A stretch of 64,000 nt of DNA, from NCBI GenBank assembly GCA_039794565.1, contig JAUQVX010000002.1:254126-318125 (forward strand). Reading direction: 5' to 3'. Positions within the stretch are counted from its first letter, which is position 1. Each line of letters begins with the position of its first letter. The notes below the pieces were generated by a model, which worked only from the letters and a program-made list of their open reading frames with translations, did no database searches and had not been told where the DNA came from. This document shows positions 19,855 through 27,916 of the stretch, piece by piece. The position numbers were made by a program, and so were the translations under genes. Source of the DNA: Gloeomargarita sp. SRBZ-1_bins_9 (GTDB lineage: Bacteria; Cyanobacteriota; Cyanobacteriia; Gloeomargaritales; Gloeomargaritaceae).

Positions 19855-20925
19855 ATGACTGTAACCCTGGAACGTCGTTCGAGCGTGAGCCTGTGGGAGC
19901 AGTTCTGCCAGTGGGTGACCAGCACCGACAACCGGCTGTATGTGGGCTGGTTTGGCGTGTTGATGATCCCCACCCTGCTGACTGCCACGGCTTGCTTCAT
20001 CATTGCGTTCATTGCGGCTCCCCCGGTGGATATTGACGGGATTCGTGAGCCGGTGTCCGGTTCGCTGCTGTATGGCAACAACATCATCACGGCGGCGGTG
20101 GTGCCTTCCTCCAATGCCATTGGGATGCACCTGTACCCGATTTGGGAAGCGGCTTCCTTGGATGAGTGGCTGTACAATGGCGGCCCTTACCAGTTGATCG
20201 TGCTGCACTTCCTGATCGGTGTGTTCTGCTACATGGGTCGGGAGTGGGAGTTGTCCTACCGGCTGGGGATGCGTCCCTGGATTTGTGTGGCCTACTCGGC
20301 GCCGGTGGCGGCTGCGACTGCTGTGTTTTTGATCTATCCCATTGGCCAGGGGTCCTTCTCGGATGGGATGCCTCTGGGGATTTCCGGTACCTTCAACTTC
20401 ATGCTGGTGTTCCAGGCGGAGCACAACATCCTGATGCACCCCTTCCATATGTTGGGGGTGGCGGGGGTGTTTGGCGGTGCCCTGTTCTGCGCCATGCATG
20501 GTTCCCTGGTGACCTCCTCCTTGATCCGGGAAACCTCTGAGGATGAGTCCCAGAACTACGGCTACAAGTTCGGCCAAGAGGAAGAAACCTACAACATTGT
20601 GGCAGCCCACGGCTACTTCGGCCGGCTGATCTTCCAATACGCCAGCTTTAACAACAGCCGTTCGCTGCACTTCTTCCTGGCGGCCTGGCCGGTGGTGGGC
20701 ATCTGGTTCACCTCCCTGGGCATCAGCACGATGGCCTTCAACCTGAACGGCTTTAACTTCAACCAGTCCATCGTGGACAGCCAAGGTCGGGTGATTAACA
20801 CCTGGGCGGATGTGATCAACCGGGCCAACCTGGGGATCGAAGTGATGCATGAGCGCAACGCCCACAACTTCCCCCTGGATCTGGCCTCCGCTGAACCGGT
20901 GGTGGCCCCGGCGATCAACGGCTAA
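19855..20925 (+). CDS. psbA: Photosystem II reaction centre protein D1, Glu130 type
   Basis: A 356-residue D1 precursor with five transmembrane helices in the thylakoid. Cofactor and water-oxidation residues are in place by direct counting: Tyr161, Asp170, Glu189, His190, His198, His215, Ser264 and His272, with [13 protein letters not shown] giving His332, Glu333, His337, Asp342 and Ala344. A 12-residue tail after Ala344 would be removed by CtpA. Residue 130 is Glu (GREWE), the form associated with high-light D1 copies. Residue 80 is Ala instead of the common Gly (NNIITAAVV), while Phe158 and Thr286 are the usual residues. Met91-His-Leu93 and Cys212 also depart from the commonest sequence. 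The gene has its own promoter and terminator. Other psbA copies may exist outside the window. Confidence 0.98.
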   Translation: MTVTLERRSSVSLWEQFCQWVTSTDNRLYVGWFGVLMIPTLLTATACFIIAFIAAPPVDIDGIREPVSGSLLYGNNIITAAVVPSSNAIGMHLYPIWEAASLDEWLYNGGPYQLIVLHFLIGVFCYMGREWELSYRLGMRPWICVAYSAPVAAATAVFLIYPIGQGSFSDGMPLGISGTFNFMLVFQAEHNILMHPFHMLGVAGVFGGALFCAMHGSLVTSSLIRETSEDESQNYGYKFGQEEETYNIVAAHGYFGRLIFQYASFNNSRSLHFFLAAWPVVGIWFTSLGISTMAFNLNGFNFNQSIVDSQGRVINTWADVINRANLGIEVMHERNAHNFPLDLASAEPVVAPAING

Positions 20926-20967
20926 TTCCTGTAGGATTGCAGCCAAGATTTCACTCTGAGGAATGTC

Positions 20968-20993
20968 TACCCCCCAAACGGGGGTATTTTTTT
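20968..20993 (+). terminator. Intrinsic terminator of psbA
   Basis: TACCCCC (20968-20974) pairs with GGGGGTA (20980-20986) around CAAAC and is followed by a run of seven T. It lies 43 bases after the psbA stop. Confidence 0.88.
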
Positions 20994-21097
20994 ATGGTTG
21001 ATCTGCCCAGTCTGCAGGGCTAAGGGCTGGCCCGCGCCATCGGTGGGCTATTCAGATTAGGATAGAACCAAATTTAGGGTAATACGGACGGGAATTT

Positions 21098-22741
21098 ATG
21101 ACCCACACAGGCCCCCTTGGTGTTGTGATTCAAGGCTCCCTGACCCAGGGTTTGGAGGTGCGTCTGCATCCCGATGTCTCGGTGGAGGATTTGCGGGTGG
21201 GCAAATTTTTAGTGGTACAGGGGCGGCGTGCCCGGTTTTTTTGCATGTTGACGGATGTGGTCTTGGGAACGGCCAGCCCCCGCATCCTTGCCGATCCCCC
21301 CGCGCCCCACAATCAATTCCTCACCCAGGTACTGGCTGGGACGGGCACCTACTCCACGATTAATCTCAGTCCCATGCTGGTATTGGTGACGGGGGATGGC
21401 GACCAACCCATGGAGCTACTGCCGGTGAAAACGGTGCCCAGCCATTTCAGCCAGGTGTATGAGGCTTCGGAGCAGGATTTCCGGTCGGTCTTTGGTTGGG
21501 AGGATGATCCCCACCGGCGCAACTTTGCTATTGGGCGGCCTCTGGATATGGATGTCCCCATTTGCCTGGACCTGGACCGGTTTGTAGAACGGAGTAACGG
21601 CATTTTCGGCAAATCCGGCACCGGCAAATCCTTCCTGACCCGGTTGCTCCTATGCGGCATTATTCACAAACAAGCGGCGGTGAATCTGGTGTTCGACATG
21701 CACTCGGAGTACGGCTGGGAGGCGATGAAAGAGGGCAAAGAGGCCTCCACCGTCAAGGGGTTAAAGCAGCTCTTCCCCGACCAGGTGCAGATTTATACCC
21801 TAGACCCGGATTCGACCAAACGGCGGGGGGTGCCCCAGGCGCAGGAACTGCGGATTAGCCTCGACCAAATTGAGGTGGAGGATTTGGAGTTATTGCGGGA
21901 GGTGTTGAACCTTTCGGAGGCCAGTATCGAAAACGCCAACATCTTGCGGGCGGAATACGGCAACCAATGGATTGGTCAACTTCTGCAATTGTCCAACGAA
22001 GAAATCCAGGAGTTTTGCCAGACGCGGCGGGGTAGTCCGGCGGCCATCATGGCTTTGCAGCGCAAACTCCAACGCCTGGAAAATCTGTCCTACATTTGCT
22101 CCGCCTCAGCCAATAACTACGTGCAACAGATTCTGCGGGACCTGGATGCGGGCAAGCATGTGGTGATTGAATTTGGGTCCCAATCGAATCTCTTGGCCTA
22201 CATGCTGGCCACCAATATCATTACCCGCCGGATTCACGGTTCCTATGTGAAGAAAGCGGAGAAGTTTTTACAATCCAAGGACCCCAAGGACCGGCCCCGG
22301 CAACTGGTTATCACCATTGAGGAGGCCCACCGGTTTCTCAATCCCGCCGTGGCCCACCAGACTATCTTTGGGACGATCGCCCGGGAGATGCGCAAGTACT
22401 TTGTGACGCTTTTGGTGGTGGACCAACGGCCCTCGGGGATTGATAACGAGGTGATGTCCCAAATTGGCACCCGGATTACGGCCCTGCTGAATGATGAAAG
22501 AGATATTGAGGCTATTTTCACGGGGGTGGCGGGTAGTCAAGGGCTGCGGTCGGTGCTGGCTAAGCTGGATTCGAAGCAACAGGCGCTGGTGCTGGGCCAT
22601 GCGGTGCCGATGCCGGTGGTGATGCAAACCCGTCCCTACGACCAGGCTTTCTATCAGTCCCTTGGCTACCTAGACAGTACCCAGGACCGGGAAAAGATTC
22701 TGGCGCGGGCGCAGGCGGCACGACGGGATTTGGGGGTCTAG
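21098..22741 (+). CDS. HerA/DUF87-type ATPase
   Basis: A 547-residue ATP-binding protein of the HerA-FtsK superfamily. An N-terminal beta-barrel-like region (about 1-110) is followed by the Walker A loop FGKSGTGKSFLTRLL (about residue 171), NLVFDMHSEYGWEA, and the Walker B LVITIEEAHRFLNP (about 404). The motif FVTLLVVDQRPSGIDNEVMSQIG then GTRITALLND is typical of HerA proteins, and an Arg finger may lie there. HerA hexamers pump DNA, with NurA in repair or with other nucleases in defence; no nurA or partner nuclease is adjacent here, so this is probably the stand-alone cyanobacterial form. The gene is monocistronic, with psbA's terminator upstream and a 320-base gap after it. Confidence 0.88.
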   Translation: MTHTGPLGVVIQGSLTQGLEVRLHPDVSVEDLRVGKFLVVQGRRARFFCMLTDVVLGTASPRILADPPAPHNQFLTQVLAGTGTYSTINLSPMLVLVTGDGDQPMELLPVKTVPSHFSQVYEASEQDFRSVFGWEDDPHRRNFAIGRPLDMDVPICLDLDRFVERSNGIFGKSGTGKSFLTRLLLCGIIHKQAAVNLVFDMHSEYGWEAMKEGKEASTVKGLKQLFPDQVQIYTLDPDSTKRRGVPQAQELRISLDQIEVEDLELLREVLNLSEASIENANILRAEYGNQWIGQLLQLSNEEIQEFCQTRRGSPAAIMALQRKLQRLENLSYICSASANNYVQQILRDLDAGKHVVIEFGSQSNLLAYMLATNIITRRIHGSYVKKAEKFLQSKDPKDRPRQLVITIEEAHRFLNPAVAHQTIFGTIAREMRKYFVTLLVVDQRPSGIDNEVMSQIGTRITALLNDERDIEAIFTGVAGSQGLRSVLAKLDSKQQALVLGHAVPMPVVMQTRPYDQAFYQSLGYLDSTQDREKILARAQAARRDLGV

Positions 22742-23061
22742 GGGAACCTCAACGCTACGGATGAGGTCAAAAGGGGGGGAAATCCGCTCCGGTGGGGAGC
22801 TGCGTATGAATTTACACAAGGATACATTTGGTTTATCATGTTAATAGGAAGCTTGATGGCCGTAATGTTGAGTTGTAGTATTTACCAGTGGATTGGCGAG
22901 TCAGGCGGGCGCAAGGGATAGGTGACTCAAGGTTTGACGCGGAACATGGAAGTCGTTAGGACGGCTACGGCATTTACATAATCCAGCGTTCAACCGATAT
23001 TCTTACCCTTTACTGACTCCACTATAGCAGATTCTTGTCTCCCCCATTGTAGGAACGACCC
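22742..23061. other. 320-base gap between the HerA-like gene and the second sigma factor
   Basis: No recognisable gene family or RNA was found. It contains a possible 27-codon ORF (22838-22921), a weak 6-bp inverted repeat (ACCTCA/TGAGGT) just after the HerA stop without a T-run, and an AT-richer segment with TATAGC about 40 bases before the sigma ATG that could serve as a -10 box. An AGGAACG ribosome-binding site precedes ATG 23062. The length suits a complex promoter region for the sigma gene. Confidence 0.5.
22838..22921 (+). CDS. Possible 27-residue hydrophobic peptide
   Basis: ATG 22838 opens a 27-codon frame ending at TAG 22919-22921. The peptide begins with a hydrophobic stretch (MLIGSLMAVMLSCSIYQW) and ends in a charged Gly-rich tail (ESGGRKG), a layout like small single-span membrane peptides of cyanobacteria. 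I could not match it to PetL, PetN, PsbT, PsaM or Psb30. The ribosome-binding site is poor, and the frame may be chance. Confidence 0.2.
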   Translation: MLIGSLMAVMLSCSIYQWIGESGGRKG

Positions 23062-24093
23062 ATGATGAACGACTACACCGACTTCCCCACCGATGAACTA
23101 GGAAATGGTTGGACCAGCCCGGGTGAGTTGGACACCGGCCGGCGTGGTTCGGTCACCCCGGACATGGTGCGCACCTATTTGCAGGAAATTGGCCGGGTGC
23201 CCCTGCTGACCCACGAGGAGGAAATTGTTTACGGTAAACAGGTGCAGCAGATGATGCGCTTGCTGGAGTTGCGGGACCAGATGGCGGCAGAAACTGGGCA
23301 ACCTCCCGACGAAGAAGCCTGGGCTAAGCGGGCGGGTCTGTCGGTGACCGAATTGCGAAACATTCTCCGGCGGGGCCAGCGGGCCAAGCAACGGATGATT
23401 GAGGCGAACCTGCGGCTGGTGGTCTCGATTGCCAAAAAGTACCAGAAGCGCAATTTGGAGCTGTTGGACCTCATCCAGGAGGGTACGCTAGGCCTGGAGC
23501 GGGGGGTAGAAAAGTTTGACCCCACCCGGGGCTATAAGTTTTCCACCTATGCCTACTGGTGGATTCGGCAGGCTATTACCCGGGCGATTGCCCAGCAGGC
23601 CCGCACCATCCGCTTGCCGATTCACATCACGGAGAAGCTGAACAAGATTAAAAAGACCCAGCGGGAGTTGTCCCAGCAATTGGGCCGTTCCCCGACGCCC
23701 TCGGAAATTGCCCAAGCTCTGGAGTTAGACCCGGCCCAGATTCGCGAGTACCTGACGATGGCGCGGCAGCCGATTTCCATGGACCTGCGCATCGGTGATA
23801 ACCAGGATACGGAGCTGGGGGAACTGCTGGAGGACAAGGGCATGTCGCCGGAGGATTTCACCACCCGTGAAGCCCTGCGGGGGGACCTGGAGCGTCTGAT
23901 GGCGGAACTGACGCCCCAGCAACGGGAGGTGATTAGTCTGCGTTTTGGGCTACAGGACGGCAAGGAGCTGTCCCTGTCCAAGGTGGGCAAGCGGTTGAAC
24001 CTATCGCGGGAGCGGGTGCGGCAGCTGGAGCAGCAGGCTCTGGAACACCTGCGCCGCCGGCGGGTGAATATCCGCGAGTACTTGGCCAGCTAG
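23062..24093 (+). CDS. Group 2 RNA polymerase sigma factor (RpoD-like), second copy
   Basis: A 343-residue sigma70-family protein with a 30-residue variable N-terminus and then region 1.2 (TPDMVRTYLQEIGRVPLLTH). Region 2 contains [40 protein letters not shown] and the melting motif [19 protein letters not shown]. Region 3 starts at [18 protein letters not shown], and region 4.2 ends LNLSRERVRQLEQQALEHLR. It differs from the copy at 12.7 kb mainly in region 4 and the N-terminus, so they are different paralogues and not a recent duplication. Group 2 factors recognise the same basic -10 and are non-essential stress regulators. The rlmI start follows its stop with no gap, so both are probably on one mRNA. 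Confidence 0.94.
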   Translation: MMNDYTDFPTDELGNGWTSPGELDTGRRGSVTPDMVRTYLQEIGRVPLLTHEEEIVYGKQVQQMMRLLELRDQMAAETGQPPDEEAWAKRAGLSVTELRNILRRGQRAKQRMIEANLRLVVSIAKKYQKRNLELLDLIQEGTLGLERGVEKFDPTRGYKFSTYAYWWIRQAITRAIAQQARTIRLPIHITEKLNKIKKTQRELSQQLGRSPTPSEIAQALELDPAQIREYLTMARQPISMDLRIGDNQDTELGELLEDKGMSPEDFTTREALRGDLERLMAELTPQQREVISLRFGLQDGKELSLSKVGKRLNLSRERVRQLEQQALEHLRRRRVNIREYLAS

Positions 24094-25287
24094 GTGGATA
24101 CCCCTAGGGTCATCCTCAAACCGGGCCGCGACAAGTCCCTCCGGCGCTACCACCCTTGGGTATTTTCGGGAGCCATTGATCGCCTGGTTGGCAGGCCTCT
24201 GCCCGGTAGTACGGTAGGGGTCTATAGCCACGACGGGGAATGGTTGGCCTGGGGGGCCTGGTCGCCCGAGTCACAAATCCGGGTGCGGGTGTGGAGTTTC
24301 CAAGCGGCGGACCGGATTGACCCCTGTTGGTGGCGTGCCCGTATAGACCAAGCTCGGCAACGGCGGCAAGTCTTTAGCGCCCGTCCTGACCTGGATAGTT
24401 ATCGTTTGATTTACGGGGAAGCGGATGGGTTACCGGGGGTGATCCTGGACCGCTATGGGGATGTCCTGGTCCTACAGTCCCTGACCTGGGGGGCGGATTT
24501 TTGGTGGGAAACCCTGGTGGATATTCTGACGGAGTTCTATCCCGGCGCCACCGTTTATGAACGGTCGGATACGGATAGCCGAAGCAAGGAGGGGCTGCCT
24601 TGGCGCACGGGGTTAATCACCGGTCCCGAACCACCAGAACTGGTGCTGATTCGCGAGTACCAAAACCGCTTTTGGGTGGATATTCGACGGGGTCACAAAA
24701 CGGGCTTTTACCTGGACCAGCGGGAAAATCGGCAGGTGGTGCAGGCCTATTGCCGGGGAGGAGAAGCCCTCAATTGCTTTGCCTATACGGGTGGGTTTAC
24801 GGTGAGTTTGTTGCGAGCCGGTTGCGAGCACGTAACCCAAATTGACAGCTCGGCCAGTGCCTTGACCTTGGCGACCCAAAATGTGGCGCTGAATGGTTGC
24901 GACGGGCGCCGGGTGACCAGCGTGGTGGGGGATGTGTTCCAGGTGTTGCGTCAGTATCGGGATGCGGGGCGGACCTTTGACCACATCATCCTCGACCCAC
25001 CCAAATTTGCCGATAGCCAAGCCCAGGTGCCCAAGGCCGCCCGTGGTTATAAAGACATCAATTTGCTGGCGATGAAACTGCTGCGACCGGGCGGTTTCTT
25101 GGTGACCTTTTCCTGTTCGGGCCTGGTGAGTGCTGATTTATTTCAAAAAATCCTGGCCGCAGCAGCTATAGATAGCGGGCGCACTGTGCATCTACTACAA
25201 CCTTTGGGGCAACCTTGGGACCATGGGGTTAATCTCTGGGTGCCGGAGGGGGCCTATCTCAAGGGTTGGGTGTGTCAGGTGATTTGA
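24094..25287 (+). CDS. rlmI: RlmI-type 23S rRNA m5C methyltransferase
   Basis: A 397-residue class I SAM methyltransferase of the RlmI/YwbD family, which makes 5-methylcytosine in 23S rRNA (C1962 in E. coli). An N-terminal PUA domain (VILKPGRDKSLRRYHPWVFS) precedes a central linker with RLIYGEADGLPGVILDRYGD. The catalytic Rossmann domain has the SAM loop LNCFAYTGGFTVSLLRAG, the motif IILDPPKFADSQ, and the catalytic Cys in TFSCSGLV. The start is a GTG touching the sigma stop, which supports co-expression. The 3' end overlaps the convergent serine hydrolase gene by 29 bases, an unusually long overlap for this window. Confidence 0.92.
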   Translation: MDTPRVILKPGRDKSLRRYHPWVFSGAIDRLVGRPLPGSTVGVYSHDGEWLAWGAWSPESQIRVRVWSFQAADRIDPCWWRARIDQARQRRQVFSARPDLDSYRLIYGEADGLPGVILDRYGDVLVLQSLTWGADFWWETLVDILTEFYPGATVYERSDTDSRSKEGLPWRTGLITGPEPPELVLIREYQNRFWVDIRRGHKTGFYLDQRENRQVVQAYCRGGEALNCFAYTGGFTVSLLRAGCEHVTQIDSSASALTLATQNVALNGCDGRRVTSVVGDVFQVLRQYRDAGRTFDHIILDPPKFADSQAQVPKAARGYKDINLLAMKLLRPGGFLVTFSCSGLVSADLFQKILAAAAIDSGRTVHLLQPLGQPWDHGVNLWVPEGAYLKGWVCQVI

Positions 25288-26386
25288 CGCGATTCAGGTA
25301 GCGATAAACCTGGCGGGACAGTTCCTGAACTAACTGCACGGCTTGGGGGTCGTTGTAGGCGCTTTGGACGAAGATGGCAACCAGGTAGCGTTGGCCGGTG
25401 GCCGTATCCACCAAACCCGCATCACCGATGATGAAGCCAATGTCGCCGGTTTTATGACCAATCACCGCCCCCGGCCCCAGCCCCGCCGGCAACAGGCTCC
25501 GGTTTTCCGTTCGGCGCAGAATGTGCAACACCCAATCCCGGCTGCGGCGCGATAGGACCTCTCCTCGTTCGATGAGCGCCAGGGTGTGGACCAAATCGGC
25601 GGCGCTGGTGGTGTTGGTACCCTTGAGGTCGGGCAAAAGATTGCGAATGACCGTGTTTTGCAATCCCCATTCTGCAAACTGGCGGTTGACCAGGTCTTTG
25701 CCCCCCAGCCGTTCCAGGATCATATTGGTTGCCGTATTATCGCTGATGACGATCATGCGGGTGGCGGTGTCCAGCAGGGTAAACGTCGTCCCCACCGGCT
25801 GAAACTGCATGTTACCCGAACCACCGGCCACCAGGTTTTTCGTCATGGTTAACCGTTCCTCCAGCCGCACCTTCCCCTGGTCCCAGGCTTGAAACAGGGC
25901 AAGCAACAGGGGCAACTTGATGGTGCTGGCCGCTGAGACCGCCTGGGTGCCGTTGATGTCTAGGTACTCGCCGCTATCTAAGTCCACCGCGTACAGGGTG
26001 ACCGTCATCTTGGCATGGCGCTGGATCAGGGGCAAGAGTTGCTGGCGCAGGGGTTGCATCTCGCCGCGGCGGGGAATCAGTTCCTCCAGCGTTGTGGGAC
26101 GAACCGGTTGGGGGATAAGGGGGGGGTGGTCGGCTGTCGGGGGCCAGAAAAACTGTTGCCAGGTGGGGGGACGGTCCTGGGGACGCAAAGGCAGCGAGCC
26201 AAGGCGGTCGTGACCCTGGCTGGACCAAATCCGCAAGCCGGTGCCGGTCAACACGCCCAAGCCCACCCCCAAAATTCCCAGGCGCACAGTCCCCAAGCAC
26301 ACCTGCTGCCACCAGGGGCGGAGACGGGATGGTCGGATGGGGGTGGTTGGGGAGGCAAATTCCGTGGGGCGATAGGGTTTGCTCAT
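25259..26386 (-). CDS. Membrane-anchored serine hydrolase of the beta-lactamase/PBP fold
   Basis: A 375-residue protein from ATG 26386 (GGATAGG just upstream; an in-frame ATG at 26437 would add 17 residues). A membrane segment near residues 35-50 (LGILGVGLGVLTGTG) and a Pro-rich linker precede the catalytic domain. Motifs are SxxK in SAASTIKLPL (about 151), SDN in VISDNTATN (about 214) and KTG in GHKTGDIG (about 310), as in class A beta-lactamases. The omega-loop Glu of true class A enzymes (ExxLN) is not seen; the region reads LLPDLKGTNTT. It is thus more likely a peptidoglycan peptidase or weak esterase than a resistance enzyme. It faces the periplasm. Confidence 0.87.
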   Translation of the reverse strand: MSKPYRPTEFASPTTPIRPSRLRPWWQQVCLGTVRLGILGVGLGVLTGTGLRIWSSQGHDRLGSLPLRPQDRPPTWQQFFWPPTADHPPLIPQPVRPTTLEELIPRRGEMQPLRQQLLPLIQRHAKMTVTLYAVDLDSGEYLDINGTQAVSAASTIKLPLLLALFQAWDQGKVRLEERLTMTKNLVAGGSGNMQFQPVGTTFTLLDTATRMIVISDNTATNMILERLGGKDLVNRQFAEWGLQNTVIRNLLPDLKGTNTTSAADLVHTLALIERGEVLSRRSRDWVLHILRRTENRSLLPAGLGPGAVIGHKTGDIGFIIGDAGLVDTATGQRYLVAIFVQSAYNDPQAVQLVQELSRQVYRYLNRVKSPDTPNP

Positions 26387-26544
26387 CGGCCTATCCCCAA
26401 GGGATTTGGTGGTCATTTTATCCCGTGGGTAGCCCATCTAGCACCTGGCGCTGGGGCCAATCAGACCCATTAGCCGGCAGGGCGGTCATAGCCCCCACCA
26501 GTCTAGTAGCGTTACATCCCTGCTTTTGTCTGAACCGGTCTGTT

Positions 26545-26712
26545 TTACTCCGCGTTCTCCAGCAGCGAGCCACAGATGGGGCAGCTTAAACCGCTGTAGC
26601 AATCAAAGCAAATGAGATGGCTGCGTCCATAGGGGTTCTGACAGCGCTTGGCCCATTGAAAATCGCTGTAGGACAGGTACTTGCCACAGCGGTCACAGCG
26701 CACATCTGACAT
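26545..26712 (-). CDS. Small Cys-rich zinc-binding protein
   Basis: A 55-residue protein with three CxxC motifs (CDRC, CFDC, CPIC) and one further Cys (KRCQNP), enough for one treble-clef or two zinc-ribbon-like sites. The middle contains QWAKRCQNPYGRSHLICFD. ATG 26712 (MSDVRCDRCGKYLSY) puts the first zinc pair near the N-terminus; another ATG lies 15 bases upstream. I do not recognise a named family. It may be a small nucleic-acid or protein adaptor. It stands alone, divergent from the GT4 gene. Confidence 0.7.
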   Translation of the reverse strand: MSDVRCDRCGKYLSYSDFQWAKRCQNPYGRSHLICFDCYSGLSCPICGSLLENAE

Positions 26713-26819
26713 CAGCAACTCCTCCACCGCCTATCTAAAGTTAACTAGCGGACTTCTCTGCCCTTGTCAAGAGCGGCCCCTTTGTGCTAAATCCAAAGCT
26801 ATTCCGTCAGACAGTTGCG

Positions 26820-27860
26820 ATGCGGATTGCCCAGATTGCCCCTTTACACGAAAGCGTTCCCCCTAAACTCTACGGCGGCACGGAACGGGTGGTCTATTGG
26901 TTAACGGAAGAACTGGTGCGCCGGGGTCATGAGGTGACATTGTTTGCCAGCGGTGATTCTCAAACTCAGGCGCGGTTGGTGCCCTTTTGCCCCCGGGCCC
27001 TACGCCTCGACCCCAACGCCATTGACGCCGTCGCTCCCCACATCCTGATGGTGGAAAAGGTTTTTCAAATGGCCCAGGAGTTCGACGTGATTCACGGCCA
27101 TGTGGACTATTTCCCGTACCCATTGGCGCGGCGGCATCCCCAGGTGGCGTTTTTGAGTACGTTGCACGGGCGGTTGGACATTCCCGAGCTGCAACCCCTG
27201 TATGACGAATTCGGTGATATACCGGTGGTGTCCATTTCCCACGCCCAACGGACGCCCTTGCCCCAGGCCCGCTGGATCGGCACGGTCTATCACGGATTGC
27301 CCCTGGATTTGCACCCCTTTTACCCGGAACCGGGGGATTACCTGGCCTTTTTGGGGCGGGTGTCGCCGGAAAAGGGATTGGACACGGCCATTGAAATTGC
27401 CACCCGCTTGGGCATGCCCCTGAAGGCGTCGATTAAGATTGACCGGGTGGACCGCTTTTATTACGAATCCCAGATCGAACCCCTGGTGCGGGGCAACCCC
27501 CTGGTGGAACTCATTGGCGAAATTACGGAGAAGGATAAAAGCGAGTTTCTGGGCCGGGCCTACGCGGTGCTGTTTCCCATCCGTTGGCCGGAACCCTTTG
27601 GCCTGGTGATGATTGAAGCTATGGCCTGTGGAACGCCGGTGATTGCCATGCGTTGTGGCTCGGTGCCGGAGGTGATGGCGGATGGGGAAACGGGGTTTGT
27701 GGTAGATTCGGTGGCGGCGGCGGTGGAAGCCGTGGGCAAGGTGGGGGAACTCAGCCGCCAGCGAGTGCGACAAATCTTTGAAAAGCGCTTTAGTGTGGAA
27801 CGGATGACGGATGACTACGAGGCTCTCTACCGGCAACTGCTGGCGGAACGGGCCACGTAG
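26820..27860 (+). CDS. Glycosyltransferase family 4
   Basis: A 346-residue GT-B retaining glycosyltransferase. The N-terminal domain has MRIAQIAPLHES, the YGGTERVVYWLTEEL loop and FDVIHGHVDYF. The C-terminal domain has LAFLGRVSPEKGLDTAIEIA, the E-x7-E motif EPFGLVMIEAMACGTPVIA and the DGETGFVV loop. Proteins of this form with an N-terminal GGTERVV loop are common next to glycogen-debranching-type enzymes. The start ATG 26820 matches family N-termini; the few codons upstream do not. It is followed after 56 bases by the amylo-alpha-1,6-glucosidase gene on the same strand, which suggests a linked role in polysaccharide or oligosaccharide metabolism. The acceptor is unknown. Confidence 0.9.
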   Translation: MRIAQIAPLHESVPPKLYGGTERVVYWLTEELVRRGHEVTLFASGDSQTQARLVPFCPRALRLDPNAIDAVAPHILMVEKVFQMAQEFDVIHGHVDYFPYPLARRHPQVAFLSTLHGRLDIPELQPLYDEFGDIPVVSISHAQRTPLPQARWIGTVYHGLPLDLHPFYPEPGDYLAFLGRVSPEKGLDTAIEIATRLGMPLKASIKIDRVDRFYYESQIEPLVRGNPLVELIGEITEKDKSEFLGRAYAVLFPIRWPEPFGLVMIEAMACGTPVIAMRCGSVPEVMADGETGFVVDSVAAAVEAVGKVGELSRQRVRQIFEKRFSVERMTDDYEALYRQLLAERAT

Positions 27861-27916
27861 CCACCCCCTAACCCCGCTTGCTAACCTAGGGACGTTGTAC
27901 GGTAACCGGGTACCCC

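Noticed and set aside
19798-20946. Minus-strand open frame of 382 codons opposite psbA
   Set aside because: The translation is His/Gln-rich and mirrors psbA codons; psbA itself is unmistakable, so this is antisense noise.
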